From a virus: a stretch of DNA of 63,296 nucleotides. Below the pieces are notes generated by a model that was not told the origin of the DNA, did no database searches, and saw only the letters and a program-made list of their open reading frames with translations. Location: IMG/VR virus record IMGVR_UViG_3300001242_000003, positions 1-63,296 of that record; one strand, given 5' to 3'. Below are positions 46,015-54,198 of the stretch, piece by piece. The stretch's first letter is position 1. The number at the start of each line of letters is the position of its first letter. Both the position numbers and the translations under genes were made by a program.

Positions 46015-47310
46015 ATGTCTGTAGAAGTTGTAAAGAATATAGTTAGAGCTGTACTTTTCTTTGTTGCTTTTTCTCTGAAACAAAAGAAAATATTAACTTG
46101 GTGGACAGATGAAAGTCCTTATAAAGATTATAATGGTATTATAGCAGATGGAGCCATAAGAGCTGGTAAAACAGTTCCTATGGCTCTTTCATTTGTATTC
46201 TGGGCTATGGATACATTTAATGGCCAGAACTTTGCTATGTGTGGTAAAAGTATAGGAGCATTTAACAGAAACGTCTGGGCATGGCTAAAGCCAGTACTTA
46301 AGATACGAGGTTATAAGATTAAGGAAGTAAGAACAGGACCTGACAGACGGGTTGATATAAGCTTTAAAGGGCATACAAATCACTTTTATATATTCGGCGG
46401 GCAACACGAAAGCAGCCAAGATTTAATACAAGGTATAACGCTGGCTGGCATATATTTTGATGAAGTTGCGCTTATGCCTGAAAGCTTTGTTAATCAAGGT
46501 ACTGGACGTTGCAGCGTTGAAGGTGCTAAAAGTTGGTTTAACTGTAATCCGGATGCGCCGTTGCATTGGTTTAAAGTAAATTGGTTAGAAAAAGCAAAAG
46601 AGAAAAAGCTCTTGCATTTACATTTCACGATGGATGATAATCCTAGTCTTAGTGAGAATGTTAAAAATAAATATAAATCAATGTATTTTGGAGTATTCTT
46701 TAAGCGTTTTATTCTTGGTTTATGGGTTATAGCCGAAGGCGCTATTTATGATATGTGGTCAGACGAAGAAAATTTGTTTAACGATGAGACTGCTCCGCTT
46801 GGTTTAAAACAAATAGCCAGGCGCTCAATAGCAATAGATTATGGTACTACAAATCCAATGGTATTTCTTGATATTTGGGATGATGGTAAAACGTGCTGGC
46901 AAATAAACGAATACTATTATGACAGCAAGGAAAAAGGCATACAGAAAACAGATTCGCAGTATGCTGATGATCTTGTAGAATTTATCGGTGATGACATGCC
47001 AGATGATATTATTCTTGATCCTTCCGCTGCAAGTTTTAAAGCTGAGCTTAGACAGCGAGGATTTAGGGTTAAGGATGCTGATAATGAAGTTAGAGATGGT
47101 ATCAGTATAGTATCAACTATGTTGGGGCTTAGGCTTTATAAAGTGCATGAAAGGTGTATGATGACACGCTCAGAAGTAACTTCTTATACTTGGGATGATA
47201 AAGCTCGTGAGCGTGGTGAAGAAAAGCCGCTTAAAATAAAAGATCATACCATGGATGCAAAGCGTTATTTTTGTAAAACTAAGATAAAAGCATGGAGGCT
47301 AATAGCTTGA
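46015..47310 (+). CDS. terL: Terminase large subunit
   Basis: A 431-aa packaging motor starting at ATG 46015 behind GAGGTG. Walker A DGAIRAGKT near 44-52 and Walker B GIYFDEVAL near 145-153 belong to the ATPase; IDYGTTNPMVF near 272 and ILDPSAASF belong to the RNase H-fold nuclease. It resembles PBSX/Terminase_3-6 type enzymes. It pumps DNA into the prohead through the portal encoded next. Confidence 0.93.
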   Translation: MSVEVVKNIVRAVLFFVAFSLKQKKILTWWTDESPYKDYNGIIADGAIRAGKTVPMALSFVFWAMDTFNGQNFAMCGKSIGAFNRNVWAWLKPVLKIRGYKIKEVRTGPDRRVDISFKGHTNHFYIFGGQHESSQDLIQGITLAGIYFDEVALMPESFVNQGTGRCSVEGAKSWFNCNPDAPLHWFKVNWLEKAKEKKLLHLHFTMDDNPSLSENVKNKYKSMYFGVFFKRFILGLWVIAEGAIYDMWSDEENLFNDETAPLGLKQIARRSIAIDYGTTNPMVFLDIWDDGKTCWQINEYYYDSKEKGIQKTDSQYADDLVEFIGDDMPDDIILDPSAASFKAELRQRGFRVKDADNEVRDGISIVSTMLGLRLYKVHERCMMTRSEVTSYTWDDKARERGEEKPLKIKDHTMDAKRYFCKTKIKAWRLIA

Positions 47311-47441
47311 TTGAATATGATGTATTTTAAAATGCGATAAAATATATAAAAGGAAAAAGTTTAACAACTGCTAGAATCTTAGTAGGACCTAAACTTCCAA
47401 GAAAAGTGTGCTGTTAAGTAGCAGCTTAAGGTGGTATAAAT

Positions 47442-49031
47442 ATGAGTAAAAAGAGTAATGCGAAAAGAGCAATACAAATGAAACAAATGCAAAGCGTTCC
47501 GCAGCAACCAGCACATTTGATGCTTGATGCTTTTCAAAATGTTCTTGCAAGAATGGGAACAGGAACGCCAAGCATGATGGAATCAACACAATATCCAATG
47601 ACACGTTTAACAAAAGACTATAATTTGATGAATAGTTTGTACCGTAGCCATTGGATTGTTCGCCGAATTATTGATGTAATACCCGAAGATATGTGCAAGA
47701 ATTGGTATAAAATATCAAGCCAATTAAGGCCGGAGTTCCTTGAAAAAATTAGAGTAGTTGAAAGAAAAACAAGCGTTAAAAGGCGTATACTTGAGGCGTT
47801 AAAGTGGGGAAGGCTTTATGGAGGCGCCGCTACTATTGTAATGATTGAAGGTCATGAAAATATACTTGACCAACCTTTAGAGCTTGATATGGTGCTTCCA
47901 GGCAGTTTTAAAGGGCTATTAGTAGTTGATAGATGGTCAGGTATAAGTCCGGGAACTGATTTAGTTACGGACATTAATGACCCTGATTTTGGTTTGCCTG
48001 CAACATATCAAATAACAAACAACGCTTCCCATAATGTAATAATTGTGCATCATAGTCGTGTGTTGAGATTTATCGGTCGTGACTTGCCGTTTTGGGAAAA
48101 GCAAGCAGAAGTATATTGGGGTGCTTCAGAGGTTGAGCATATATTTGATGAACTAAAGAAGCGTGATAACACTTCATGGAATATAGCAAATCTTGTATTT
48201 AGAGCTAATCTAAATGTATTACAAATGGAAGGTATGGATCAAGTATTAACTGTTGGTAACGACAAAATGCGTCAGGATTTGTATAACACAGTGCAGGCTC
48301 AAAACTGGCTTATGAATAATTTTAGTATGTATATACTTGGTCGGAATGATAAGTTTGATACTAAGCAGTATACTTTTAGTGGCTTATCAGACATATATGA
48401 GAATTTTATGTCCGATATTTCCGGTGCTGCTGAAATACCAATGACTAAACTGTTTGGTAGATCTCCAGCAGGCATGAATGCAACTGGCGAAAGTGATTTA
48501 CAAAACTACTATGAAGTAATTGAAGAACGACAAGAGTCTTATTTGAGGCCGGTGCTTGATAAATTGCTTCCTGTTATATTTGTTTCGGAATTAGGAGCTA
48601 TACCAGACGATTTTGACTATAAGTTCAATCCTATTCGCAGAGTATCAAATGAGGAAAGAGCTGAATTAACATCTAAAATGGCAGGTTCAGTCATTGAAGT
48701 ATTTAACGCAGGGCTTATTAGCCAAAAAATAGCTATGCAAGAGCTTCGTCAAATGGAGGAAATAACTGGAATGTGGTCAAATATTACTGATGAAGATATT
48801 GCAAATGCTGACGCAAGTATACAGCAACCTATGGGTGAATCAGGTGTTCCCGGAATGGGTGAAGGAATGGAAGGTTTATTTAACAATATAAGCGTTAAAA
48901 ATAAACAATCAGAAAATAATATTGATGAATCGTTGCAACAAATACAATATCAGCAACATAAAAATAAAGTGCTGGTTGATGATGCTTTAAACAAAATGGC
49001 GTTTGACTCAATGCCAAAAAACTTTGCTTGA
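47442..49031 (+). CDS. Portal protein (DUF1073 type)
   Basis: A 529-aa protein following the large terminase. MTRLTKDYNLMNSLYRSHWIVRRIIDVIPEDM (cited in part: YRSHWIVRRIID) and GRLYGGAATIVM, FGRSPAGMNATGESD are landmarks of the DUF1073 portal family. Twelve copies form the ring through which DNA passes. The C-terminal 60 residues are Gln/Asn rich. The 130 bases before it hold AAGGTGG as ribosome site and nothing else I can identify. Confidence 0.9.
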   Translation: MSKKSNAKRAIQMKQMQSVPQQPAHLMLDAFQNVLARMGTGTPSMMESTQYPMTRLTKDYNLMNSLYRSHWIVRRIIDVIPEDMCKNWYKISSQLRPEFLEKIRVVERKTSVKRRILEALKWGRLYGGAATIVMIEGHENILDQPLELDMVLPGSFKGLLVVDRWSGISPGTDLVTDINDPDFGLPATYQITNNASHNVIIVHHSRVLRFIGRDLPFWEKQAEVYWGASEVEHIFDELKKRDNTSWNIANLVFRANLNVLQMEGMDQVLTVGNDKMRQDLYNTVQAQNWLMNNFSMYILGRNDKFDTKQYTFSGLSDIYENFMSDISGAAEIPMTKLFGRSPAGMNATGESDLQNYYEVIEERQESYLRPVLDKLLPVIFVSELGAIPDDFDYKFNPIRRVSNEERAELTSKMAGSVIEVFNAGLISQKIAMQELRQMEEITGMWSNITDEDIANADASIQQPMGESGVPGMGEGMEGLFNNISVKNKQSENNIDESLQQIQYQQHKNKVLVDDALNKMAFDSMPKNFA

Positions 49032-49099
49032 GAAAATAGAGGCTCTTGAATATGACAATAAAAGTTTAGTTTTTGATGCGTAGTGGTAAAGTTTTAAAA

Positions 49100-49126
49100 T
49101 GATTAAATTTAAACAAAATTTAATCA
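49100..49126. promoter_or_regulatory. 11-bp inverted repeat upstream of P11
   Basis: TGATTAAATTT (49100-49110) and AAATTTAATCA (49116-49126), perfect, 5-base loop, ending 8 bases before the -35 box. Operator or weak terminator of the portal gene. Confidence 0.6.
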
Positions 49127-49134
49127 AATAGCTA

Positions 49135-49163
49135 TTTACAAATCTACTTTTATATGTTATAAT
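49135..49163 (+). promoter_or_regulatory. Sigma-A type promoter P11
   Basis: CTATTTACAAAT context; TTTACA 49135-49140, 17-bp spacer, TATAAT 49158-49163. It lies in the middle of the head operon, just before the DUF3626-like gene. Confidence 0.8.
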
Positions 49164-49193
49164 AATATTTATACCTTAAAAGAGGTGATTCAA

Positions 49194-50762
49194 ATAGATA
49201 AGAAACAAATACTTATTCCGCTTGTTAATGTGTTGACAGGTTTAGTTACAGTTATAGAGCAGGAAAATAAGAAAACTTTAACACATGACGGGGGAGAAGG
49301 AAGCGGTAATCATGGCCATAAAGGCAGACCAGGGAAAATTGGCGGAAGTGGTGAAGGTGGAGGAAGTTCTGAGACTGGACCAAAAACGAAAGCTGAATAT
49401 GTTGAAGCGCTTCTTGGTCATGAAAAAGCAGGATACCCTGAATCAAAAAGAGCTATATTAGGGGAGCGCAGTTTATCACATTTAGAGAATTCCTATAAAG
49501 AAATGATAGTAAAATACGGTCCTAGTAAGAAAGAAGTAAAAAGCGAAAGTGAAAAAGGTAGTAAATTTCCTAGCACTGTTAAGAAGCTTTGGGATTATAA
49601 AACTATAGCTGGTTTACGCAGTCTTGCCAGTGAATATGTAAAAGGCGATCCTAAGCAGTATTCAAGACCAGGTTTAGCTATTCATATAGCTTTAAAAGCT
49701 AGAGCTAATGGAGAAACAGACCATCTTTATAAAGGTTTAAAGGAAGCTTATCCTGAAGCGCCAAAGTCGTATGAAGAAGTGGAGAAGATGCATCCGTTAG
49801 CTTTATCATATAGATGTAAGCTTGCTGCTATTGAAGGCTGGGATAAGCTTACTGAAAGGCATTTAAAAGCAAAGCTTGCAAAGGCATATGGGTATTATAA
49901 ACCTGATTCAGCTACTGTTAAATCGGTAAAATCAGTTGCTGAGAAAACTAAGGAACAACCGGTGCCAGAAAACAATAGGCAGATTGTTCGTGGTCAAGAT
50001 AGCTTCATGAAGCGTTATGTTCCGCCAGCTAAAACAGTTAATGAATATGAAGAAGCTGTAGAAGGTTCGCTTGAATTTCATGCAAATAAAAATAAAATGT
50101 CAGTAGAAGAATACAAAAAAGCAGTAAGTGAGAAGATTCAAAGTATGATTGACAATTGTGATTTAAAAATGCGAATTAGACCAAGTGTTTTGCATGATTT
50201 CATCTTACACAATGGTGGCAGAATGAAGAATCAGTTTGAAACAGGAACTTCTGGTGGTTGTTTAAGTAGCTCAGCAAGAAGCAGATGTGAAAAATCTTAT
50301 TGGGATATTCACCATGAAGCTGACGGAGCTTCAAGACCAATTTATGGATATATGTATAGTGATGAAGCATTTGATAGTCGTGGGCCAGGTTATGTTGATC
50401 ATTATGGCGGGTTGTCAATAACTTTTAAGTCTGAGGTAAAACAAAGAGCTACAGTGACGTGTGGTGATACTTTAAATAAACACCGTGGTGAATATAATAC
50501 CAGCTTTTTAGCTAAACCGGTTACTAATGTTGATTATTCAATATTATCAAGAGATGTTTTAAGTTCACTTTCAGGTGATCCACTTAAAGCAGGCAACCTA
50601 TCTGAAATAAGAGGAGAATATTTTGAAGCTCAGATATTTGGTCCTACTACTGTCCATGATATTGCTCATGTCTCCTTTGCTGGGACTGAGCCAGAAAAAA
50701 GAATTACGGATGTTTTAGATAAACTAGGTATTCCTTGGCATAAAGGCAAAGAAAAAGAATAG
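49194..50762 (+). CDS. DUF3626-like virion protein, apparent AUA start
   Basis: About 522 aa. The GTG at 49185 is part of the ribosome site AAGAGGTGAT, leaving ATA 49194 in start position. Residues about 30-55 are the Gly-rich HDGGEGSGNHGHKGRPGKIGG-type linker seen in phage minor head proteins. The centre is helical and basic. The C-terminal 200 residues (GGCLSSSARSRCEKSYWD, RPIYGYMYSDEAF, QRATVTCGDTL) resemble DUF3626, a domain proposed to be related to toxins and ADP-ribosyltransferases. It has its own promoter between portal and head genes, so it may be a packaged, injected effector. Confidence 0.6.
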   Translation: MDKKQILIPLVNVLTGLVTVIEQENKKTLTHDGGEGSGNHGHKGRPGKIGGSGEGGGSSETGPKTKAEYVEALLGHEKAGYPESKRAILGERSLSHLENSYKEMIVKYGPSKKEVKSESEKGSKFPSTVKKLWDYKTIAGLRSLASEYVKGDPKQYSRPGLAIHIALKARANGETDHLYKGLKEAYPEAPKSYEEVEKMHPLALSYRCKLAAIEGWDKLTERHLKAKLAKAYGYYKPDSATVKSVKSVAEKTKEQPVPENNRQIVRGQDSFMKRYVPPAKTVNEYEEAVEGSLEFHANKNKMSVEEYKKAVSEKIQSMIDNCDLKMRIRPSVLHDFILHNGGRMKNQFETGTSGGCLSSSARSRCEKSYWDIHHEADGASRPIYGYMYSDEAFDSRGPGYVDHYGGLSITFKSEVKQRATVTCGDTLNKHRGEYNTSFLAKPVTNVDYSILSRDVLSSLSGDPLKAGNLSEIRGEYFEAQIFGPTTVHDIAHVSFAGTEPEKRITDVLDKLGIPWHKGKEKE

Positions 50763-50774
50763 GAGGTGATATAA

Positions 50775-51029
50775 ATGTTGGAAGGCAAAGTAGTAGCAAC
50801 ACAAGGAACCGGAACCTTTTTAATTGACGTAGGAAAAGGAAAAGCTGTTATTTTTGAGTTTGACAAGAAAACAGTTTCAACTCCATACAACATTGACTCA
50901 ATTGTTGCCCGTGGCTATTGGGATGAATATGATGAAGAAAAAGAAGGACCAATTGATGTTTCGGCGTTAATAAAAGGCGCTAAAGAAATAGATTGGGAAG
51001 GTAAAGAAACAGGGCAGATTGCCGGGTGA
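50775..51029 (+). CDS. Hypothetical protein (84 aa)
   Basis: It starts behind GGAGGTGAT. Beta-rich start (KVVATQGTGTFLIDVGKGKAVIF) and acidic end (YDEEKEGPIDVSAL). No family recognised. Its place between the DUF3626-like gene and the minor head gene suggests an antitoxin-like or inhibitory partner, or a head accessory protein; there is no direct evidence. Confidence 0.6.
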   Translation: MLEGKVVATQGTGTFLIDVGKGKAVIFEFDKKTVSTPYNIDSIVARGYWDEYDEEKEGPIDVSALIKGAKEIDWEGKETGQIAG

Positions 51030-51034
51030 TATAA

Positions 51035-51865
51035 ATGCCAAAAAATCCATGGGAGCCTAAGGAAAGGCTTGAACATGGTTATTTTAAATCGCTAAACGAA
51101 ATGTTTAAATATTTGTTCGAGCTTATAAAAAATGAAGTTAATCCATTTATTATTGCCAAGACGTTAAAGTTTGCAATGAATAATCCGGTAATAAAAAGAT
51201 TTGCGTATCAAAAAGCTTCCAAAATGGTAACGCTTTTGTCAGTTGAGAACGCTAAATCATGGCGTCAGGCAGCAGCTAAAGGAAGTAAAGGCAATATTAT
51301 TTACAAAGCGTTAATGCAAGAGCTTAGAGGTCCTATTGGCGGTGAAGTGTATGCTCAAGTAATGCGCAACGCTGGTATAATAACAACTCTTCCGATAGAA
51401 ATATCAGAAAGCGTAACAGAATACATAGCTCGGGAGAGCTTCAAAGGTAAAAGAGCTTTAGAGATCGCAGAAGAAATAAAAACAATGTTTCCGGATAAAA
51501 CAACAGCTAGAGCTAAATTAATTGCTAGAACTGAAGTAAGCAAAACTTCAACAGCGTTAACAAGAGCTAGAGCTGAAAGTATTAATCTTCCTTGGTATGA
51601 ATGGCGTACAAGCGAAGACCAACGTGTAAGGTCAAGTCATAAGCATATGGATAAGGTTCTAATACGTTGGAAAGATGCACCAAGACCGGAAAAGTTAATT
51701 GGAATGCATAATCCACCAGCGCCTTATCATGCCGGAGAGATATATAATTGTAGGTGTTATCCTGCTCCAGTAGTTTATGCTGAATATGTAAAATGGCCTC
51801 ACAAAGTGTTTTATGGTGGGGCTATTGTTATGATGACTAAGAAGCAGTTTGAGCAAATAATGTAA
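51035..51865 (+). CDS. Minor head/morphogenesis protein (Mu F/SPP1 gp7 type)
   Basis: A 276-aa protein. ARAKLIARTEVSKTSTALTRARAE (part: LIARTEVSK), then EWRTSEDQRVRSSHKHMD and the Cys-bearing YNCRCYP are the Phage_Mu_F/SPP1 gp7 signature. It attaches to the portal and is needed for DNA stability in the head. Its AT of start follows a GGGTGAT site. Confidence 0.9.
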   Translation: MPKNPWEPKERLEHGYFKSLNEMFKYLFELIKNEVNPFIIAKTLKFAMNNPVIKRFAYQKASKMVTLLSVENAKSWRQAAAKGSKGNIIYKALMQELRGPIGGEVYAQVMRNAGIITTLPIEISESVTEYIARESFKGKRALEIAEEIKTMFPDKTTARAKLIARTEVSKTSTALTRARAESINLPWYEWRTSEDQRVRSSHKHMDKVLIRWKDAPRPEKLIGMHNPPAPYHAGEIYNCRCYPAPVVYAEYVKWPHKVFYGGAIVMMTKKQFEQIM

Positions 51866-51883
51866 AAAAAGAAGGTGGTTAAA

Positions 51884-53404
51884 ATACCTAATCCTGGAAT
51901 TAAAAATTTACCGCCGAGCACGGGAAGGATAATACAAGAAGATGGTGATGTTGTAAATTTTGCTGATGTGCTTTACAATTCAGAAGGCAAGCAATTGTTT
52001 TCCAATGACAATCCAGCAGTAGTTGAAGTGCAAAGTAAATTTAATGGTGGAATTGCAACAGGTGGTAGTAACACAACCATCATTGACGATGCTAAGAGCT
52101 TTGAAATTAATATGTTTTCTGGCAATGTAGTAAAAGTAATTGTTGCTGATATTGAATATTACCGTACCGTTTTGAGTAACACAGAAACAACTTTAACAAT
52201 TTCTAGCTTGCCCGGTTCTGCTGCAAGTGCCATTTTGGGAACAGCAGGAACCGCTGAAGTTACTGTAATTTGTGCAAATAAAGGTATTGGTGGTAACGAA
52301 TATACAGCTGAAATTATAGAAGCTCCTGGTACTGATGATAATTTAAGTGCTTCATTAATTGGACTTGTTTTAACTATTTATTTGGGTAAAACAGGAGGAG
52401 TTTTAGACAATACTAAAAATACTGCTACCGCTGTAGCTGCTGTAATTGACCAAATACCCGAGTTTTTTGCAACAATGACAGGCTCAGGAGGGGTAATTGA
52501 GGTTACTGTTGAGCCAGTATCATTTAATGGCGGTATAGCAATTGTTTCTGTATCCGTTGGTTGTGATTATCAAATCAATACTGATTTATCGGTATTAGCT
52601 ACCTCTGAAAGGCAAGATACTCAAACTTCAGCATTAAATGACATACTTGAGCAACTTGAGATGGGCAATGCGCCTAACATATTAAGAAATACGGGTAAGA
52701 TGCCTCCTATAGGCACTGTATTAGGCGCCGGTGGGACATATGAGTCAGACGTTATTGACCGTCCAAATCAAAACATACCGGTTGGACAGACTAGAATATG
52801 GGTGTATGCAGATCAATCTGGGGTTTTAAATTTACGTGAATCTCATAATGGAATAAATTGGACAACAACAAATACTTTGGCTGTTTCTGCCGGAATAACT
52901 AACATTATGAATTGGTTTAAAATGACGCGCAGATATGCGAAAGTAGAGTATGTCAATGGTGGTGTAGCACAAACAGAATTTATTTTGTTGCAATATTTCC
53001 TTGGCGTAGGAGTTACGCTCATAAAAGCCGATGACGGTGATATAGTTTCCATAGGATTAAGAGCTGATGCACCAGTCATTAATCCAGCATTGTCAGCGAG
53101 TGAAATAGCCCTTTTAAAGGGTATATTAAGTCAACTTCAGGGTGGCGGTTCTGGAGCTGCGCCTGTGCAACTAACTGGTAGTACAGTGGAAAAAGCATTT
53201 AGTATTACACCAAACGATAACGCAGACCTGACCAATAATACAATAGCCATTTTTGTGGGCAGCGGTGGTAATCTTAAAATAGACACCATAAATGGTGATA
53301 CCATAACCATGACTAATATTGCTGTCGGGGTGTGGCACCCCATTAAAGTGAAAAAGGTTTATGCAATCGGCACAACAGTTACCAGTGTTTTGGGTGCTTA
53401 CTGA
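51884..53404 (+). CDS. Large beta-rich virion protein, apparent AUA start
   Basis: About 506 aa. AAGGTGG at 51873-51879 is the ribosome site, and ATA 51884 follows with correct spacing to give PNPGIKNLPP; GTG 51875 lies inside the site. The protein is Gly/Ala/Thr rich with Ig-like and trunk-like beta segments. It ends with a small capping domain that begins VQLTGST (about residues 420-506), the same start as the C-terminal domain of the protein at 60942. It probably forms the trunk that displays the lectin-like protein encoded next. Confidence 0.7.
   Translation: MPNPGIKNLPPSTGRIIQEDGDVVNFADVLYNSEGKQLFSNDNPAVVEVQSKFNGGIATGGSNTTIIDDAKSFEINMFSGNVVKVIVADIEYYRTVLSNTETTLTISSLPGSAASAILGTAGTAEVTVICANKGIGGNEYTAEIIEAPGTDDNLSASLIGLVLTIYLGKTGGVLDNTKNTATAVAAVIDQIPEFFATMTGSGGVIEVTVEPVSFNGGIAIVSVSVGCDYQINTDLSVLATSERQDTQTSALNDILEQLEMGNAPNILRNTGKMPPIGTVLGAGGTYESDVIDRPNQNIPVGQTRIWVYADQSGVLNLRESHNGINWTTTNTLAVSAGITNIMNWFKMTRRYAKVEYVNGGVAQTEFILLQYFLGVGVTLIKADDGDIVSIGLRADAPVINPALSASEIALLKGILSQLQGGGSGAAPVQLTGSTVEKAFSITPNDNADLTNNTIAIFVGSGGNLKIDTINGDTITMTNIAVGVWHPIKVKKVYAIGTTVTSVLGAY
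53166..53185 (+). repeat. 20-bp cassette repeat, copy 1
   Basis: TGCAACTAACTGGTAGTACA is identical at 61093-61112. Both copies lie at the start of the C-terminal QLTGST domain, just before the exchangeable adhesin gene. Confidence 0.8.
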
Positions 53405-53955
53405 TGTTAGGTCTTACTATCGACATACCAACCGCTGCAGTACAAAATTTCCATATTATTGATAATTTTAACCGACCAGACAATAGCGTTACTCTTGGTA
53501 ATGCGGAAACGGGGCAACCATGGTCAGGTGCTACTGGATATGGAATTATTGAGAATCAAGCTTACGCGCTAAGTGCTAATAATGGAGCAGTAATCGATTC
53601 GTATTTAGCAAATGCTACATTACAGGCCACTCTAGCAACGAATATCGGGTTAGGTAGATTACTTTTTCGTTATACCTCAACATCTAATTATTTGCAAATA
53701 GTCCCAGTAATCAGTGGCGCATATAAAATATATAAAACCGTAGCAGGTAGTGCAGTAGAGATTGGATCTCATAATACAATGCCTGCAAACGGTGACTTAA
53801 TTAAAGTAGTCTACGTCGACTCATTAATTAAATTGTATATTAATGGAACTCTTAAGTTAACAGTTGCCGAAGAATTTAATAAAAATGCAACTAAAGTCGG
53901 CATAAAGAGTGGTTATACAGCCAATAGATACGATAATTTCCAATTGGAGGGGTAA
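53404..53955 (+). CDS. LamG/concanavalin-A-like lectin domain protein
   Basis: A 183-aa protein. The fold pattern IIDNFNRPDNSVTLGNAETGQPW, then YALSANNGAVI, LGRLLFRYTSTSNYLQI and IKLYINGTLKLTV is typical of jelly-roll lectin domains that bind sugars. It is a single domain and thus a receptor-binding tip. It shares a base with the trunk gene and is followed by a 48-codon ORF and the cassette-end hairpin. Confidence 0.75.
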   Translation: MLGLTIDIPTAAVQNFHIIDNFNRPDNSVTLGNAETGQPWSGATGYGIIENQAYALSANNGAVIDSYLANATLQATLATNIGLGRLLFRYTSTSNYLQIVPVISGAYKIYKTVAGSAVEIGSHNTMPANGDLIKVVYVDSLIKLYINGTLKLTVAEEFNKNATKVGIKSGYTANRYDNFQLEG

Positions 53956-53957
53956 AA

Positions 53958-54104
53958 ATGATAGTTACCGTGGCTAAAATTATGATTATGGATGAGGACG
54001 TTGGGGAAATGGTTATAGTTCCCGACCTGTCGGAATATGGTAATGTTTCGTGGGGAAAAATTTCAGAGACCGAGGAAACAATGACAGTTGAAATCTACGA
54101 ATAA
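53958..54104 (+). CDS. Small hypothetical protein (48 aa) closing the lectin cassette
   Basis: It starts at ATG 53958 behind GGAGGGG and ends at TAA 54102. Acidic (MDEDVGEMVIVPDLSEYG, WGKISETEETMTVEIYE). It occupies the same position as the 49-aa ORF behind the SGNH fibre but shows no similarity to it. Possibly a fibre chaperone. Confidence 0.6.
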   Translation: MIVTVAKIMIMDEDVGEMVIVPDLSEYGNVSWGKISETEETMTVEIYE

Positions 54105-54127
54105 CCAACTAACGAAGTTGCGTTAGT
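54105..54127 (+). terminator. Cassette-end hairpin repeat ACTAACG/CGTTAGT
   Basis: ACTAACG (54108-54114) pairs with CGTTAGT (54121-54127). It is 22/23 identical to 1375-1397. The T tract is poor, so its role may be recombination or processing more than termination. Confidence 0.6.
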
Positions 54128-54198
54128 CCGTAAGGTAGTTTAATTTATTGTATAAAATCTTGTATAATATTTAATTTTGAAAGAAGGTGGTGAATAAT

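Noticed and set aside
54140-54168. Promoter before the DUF2213 gene (TATAAT at 54163)
   Set aside because: The -35 region TTAATT is weak and the TATTTACA context is missing; may be real but is not supported.
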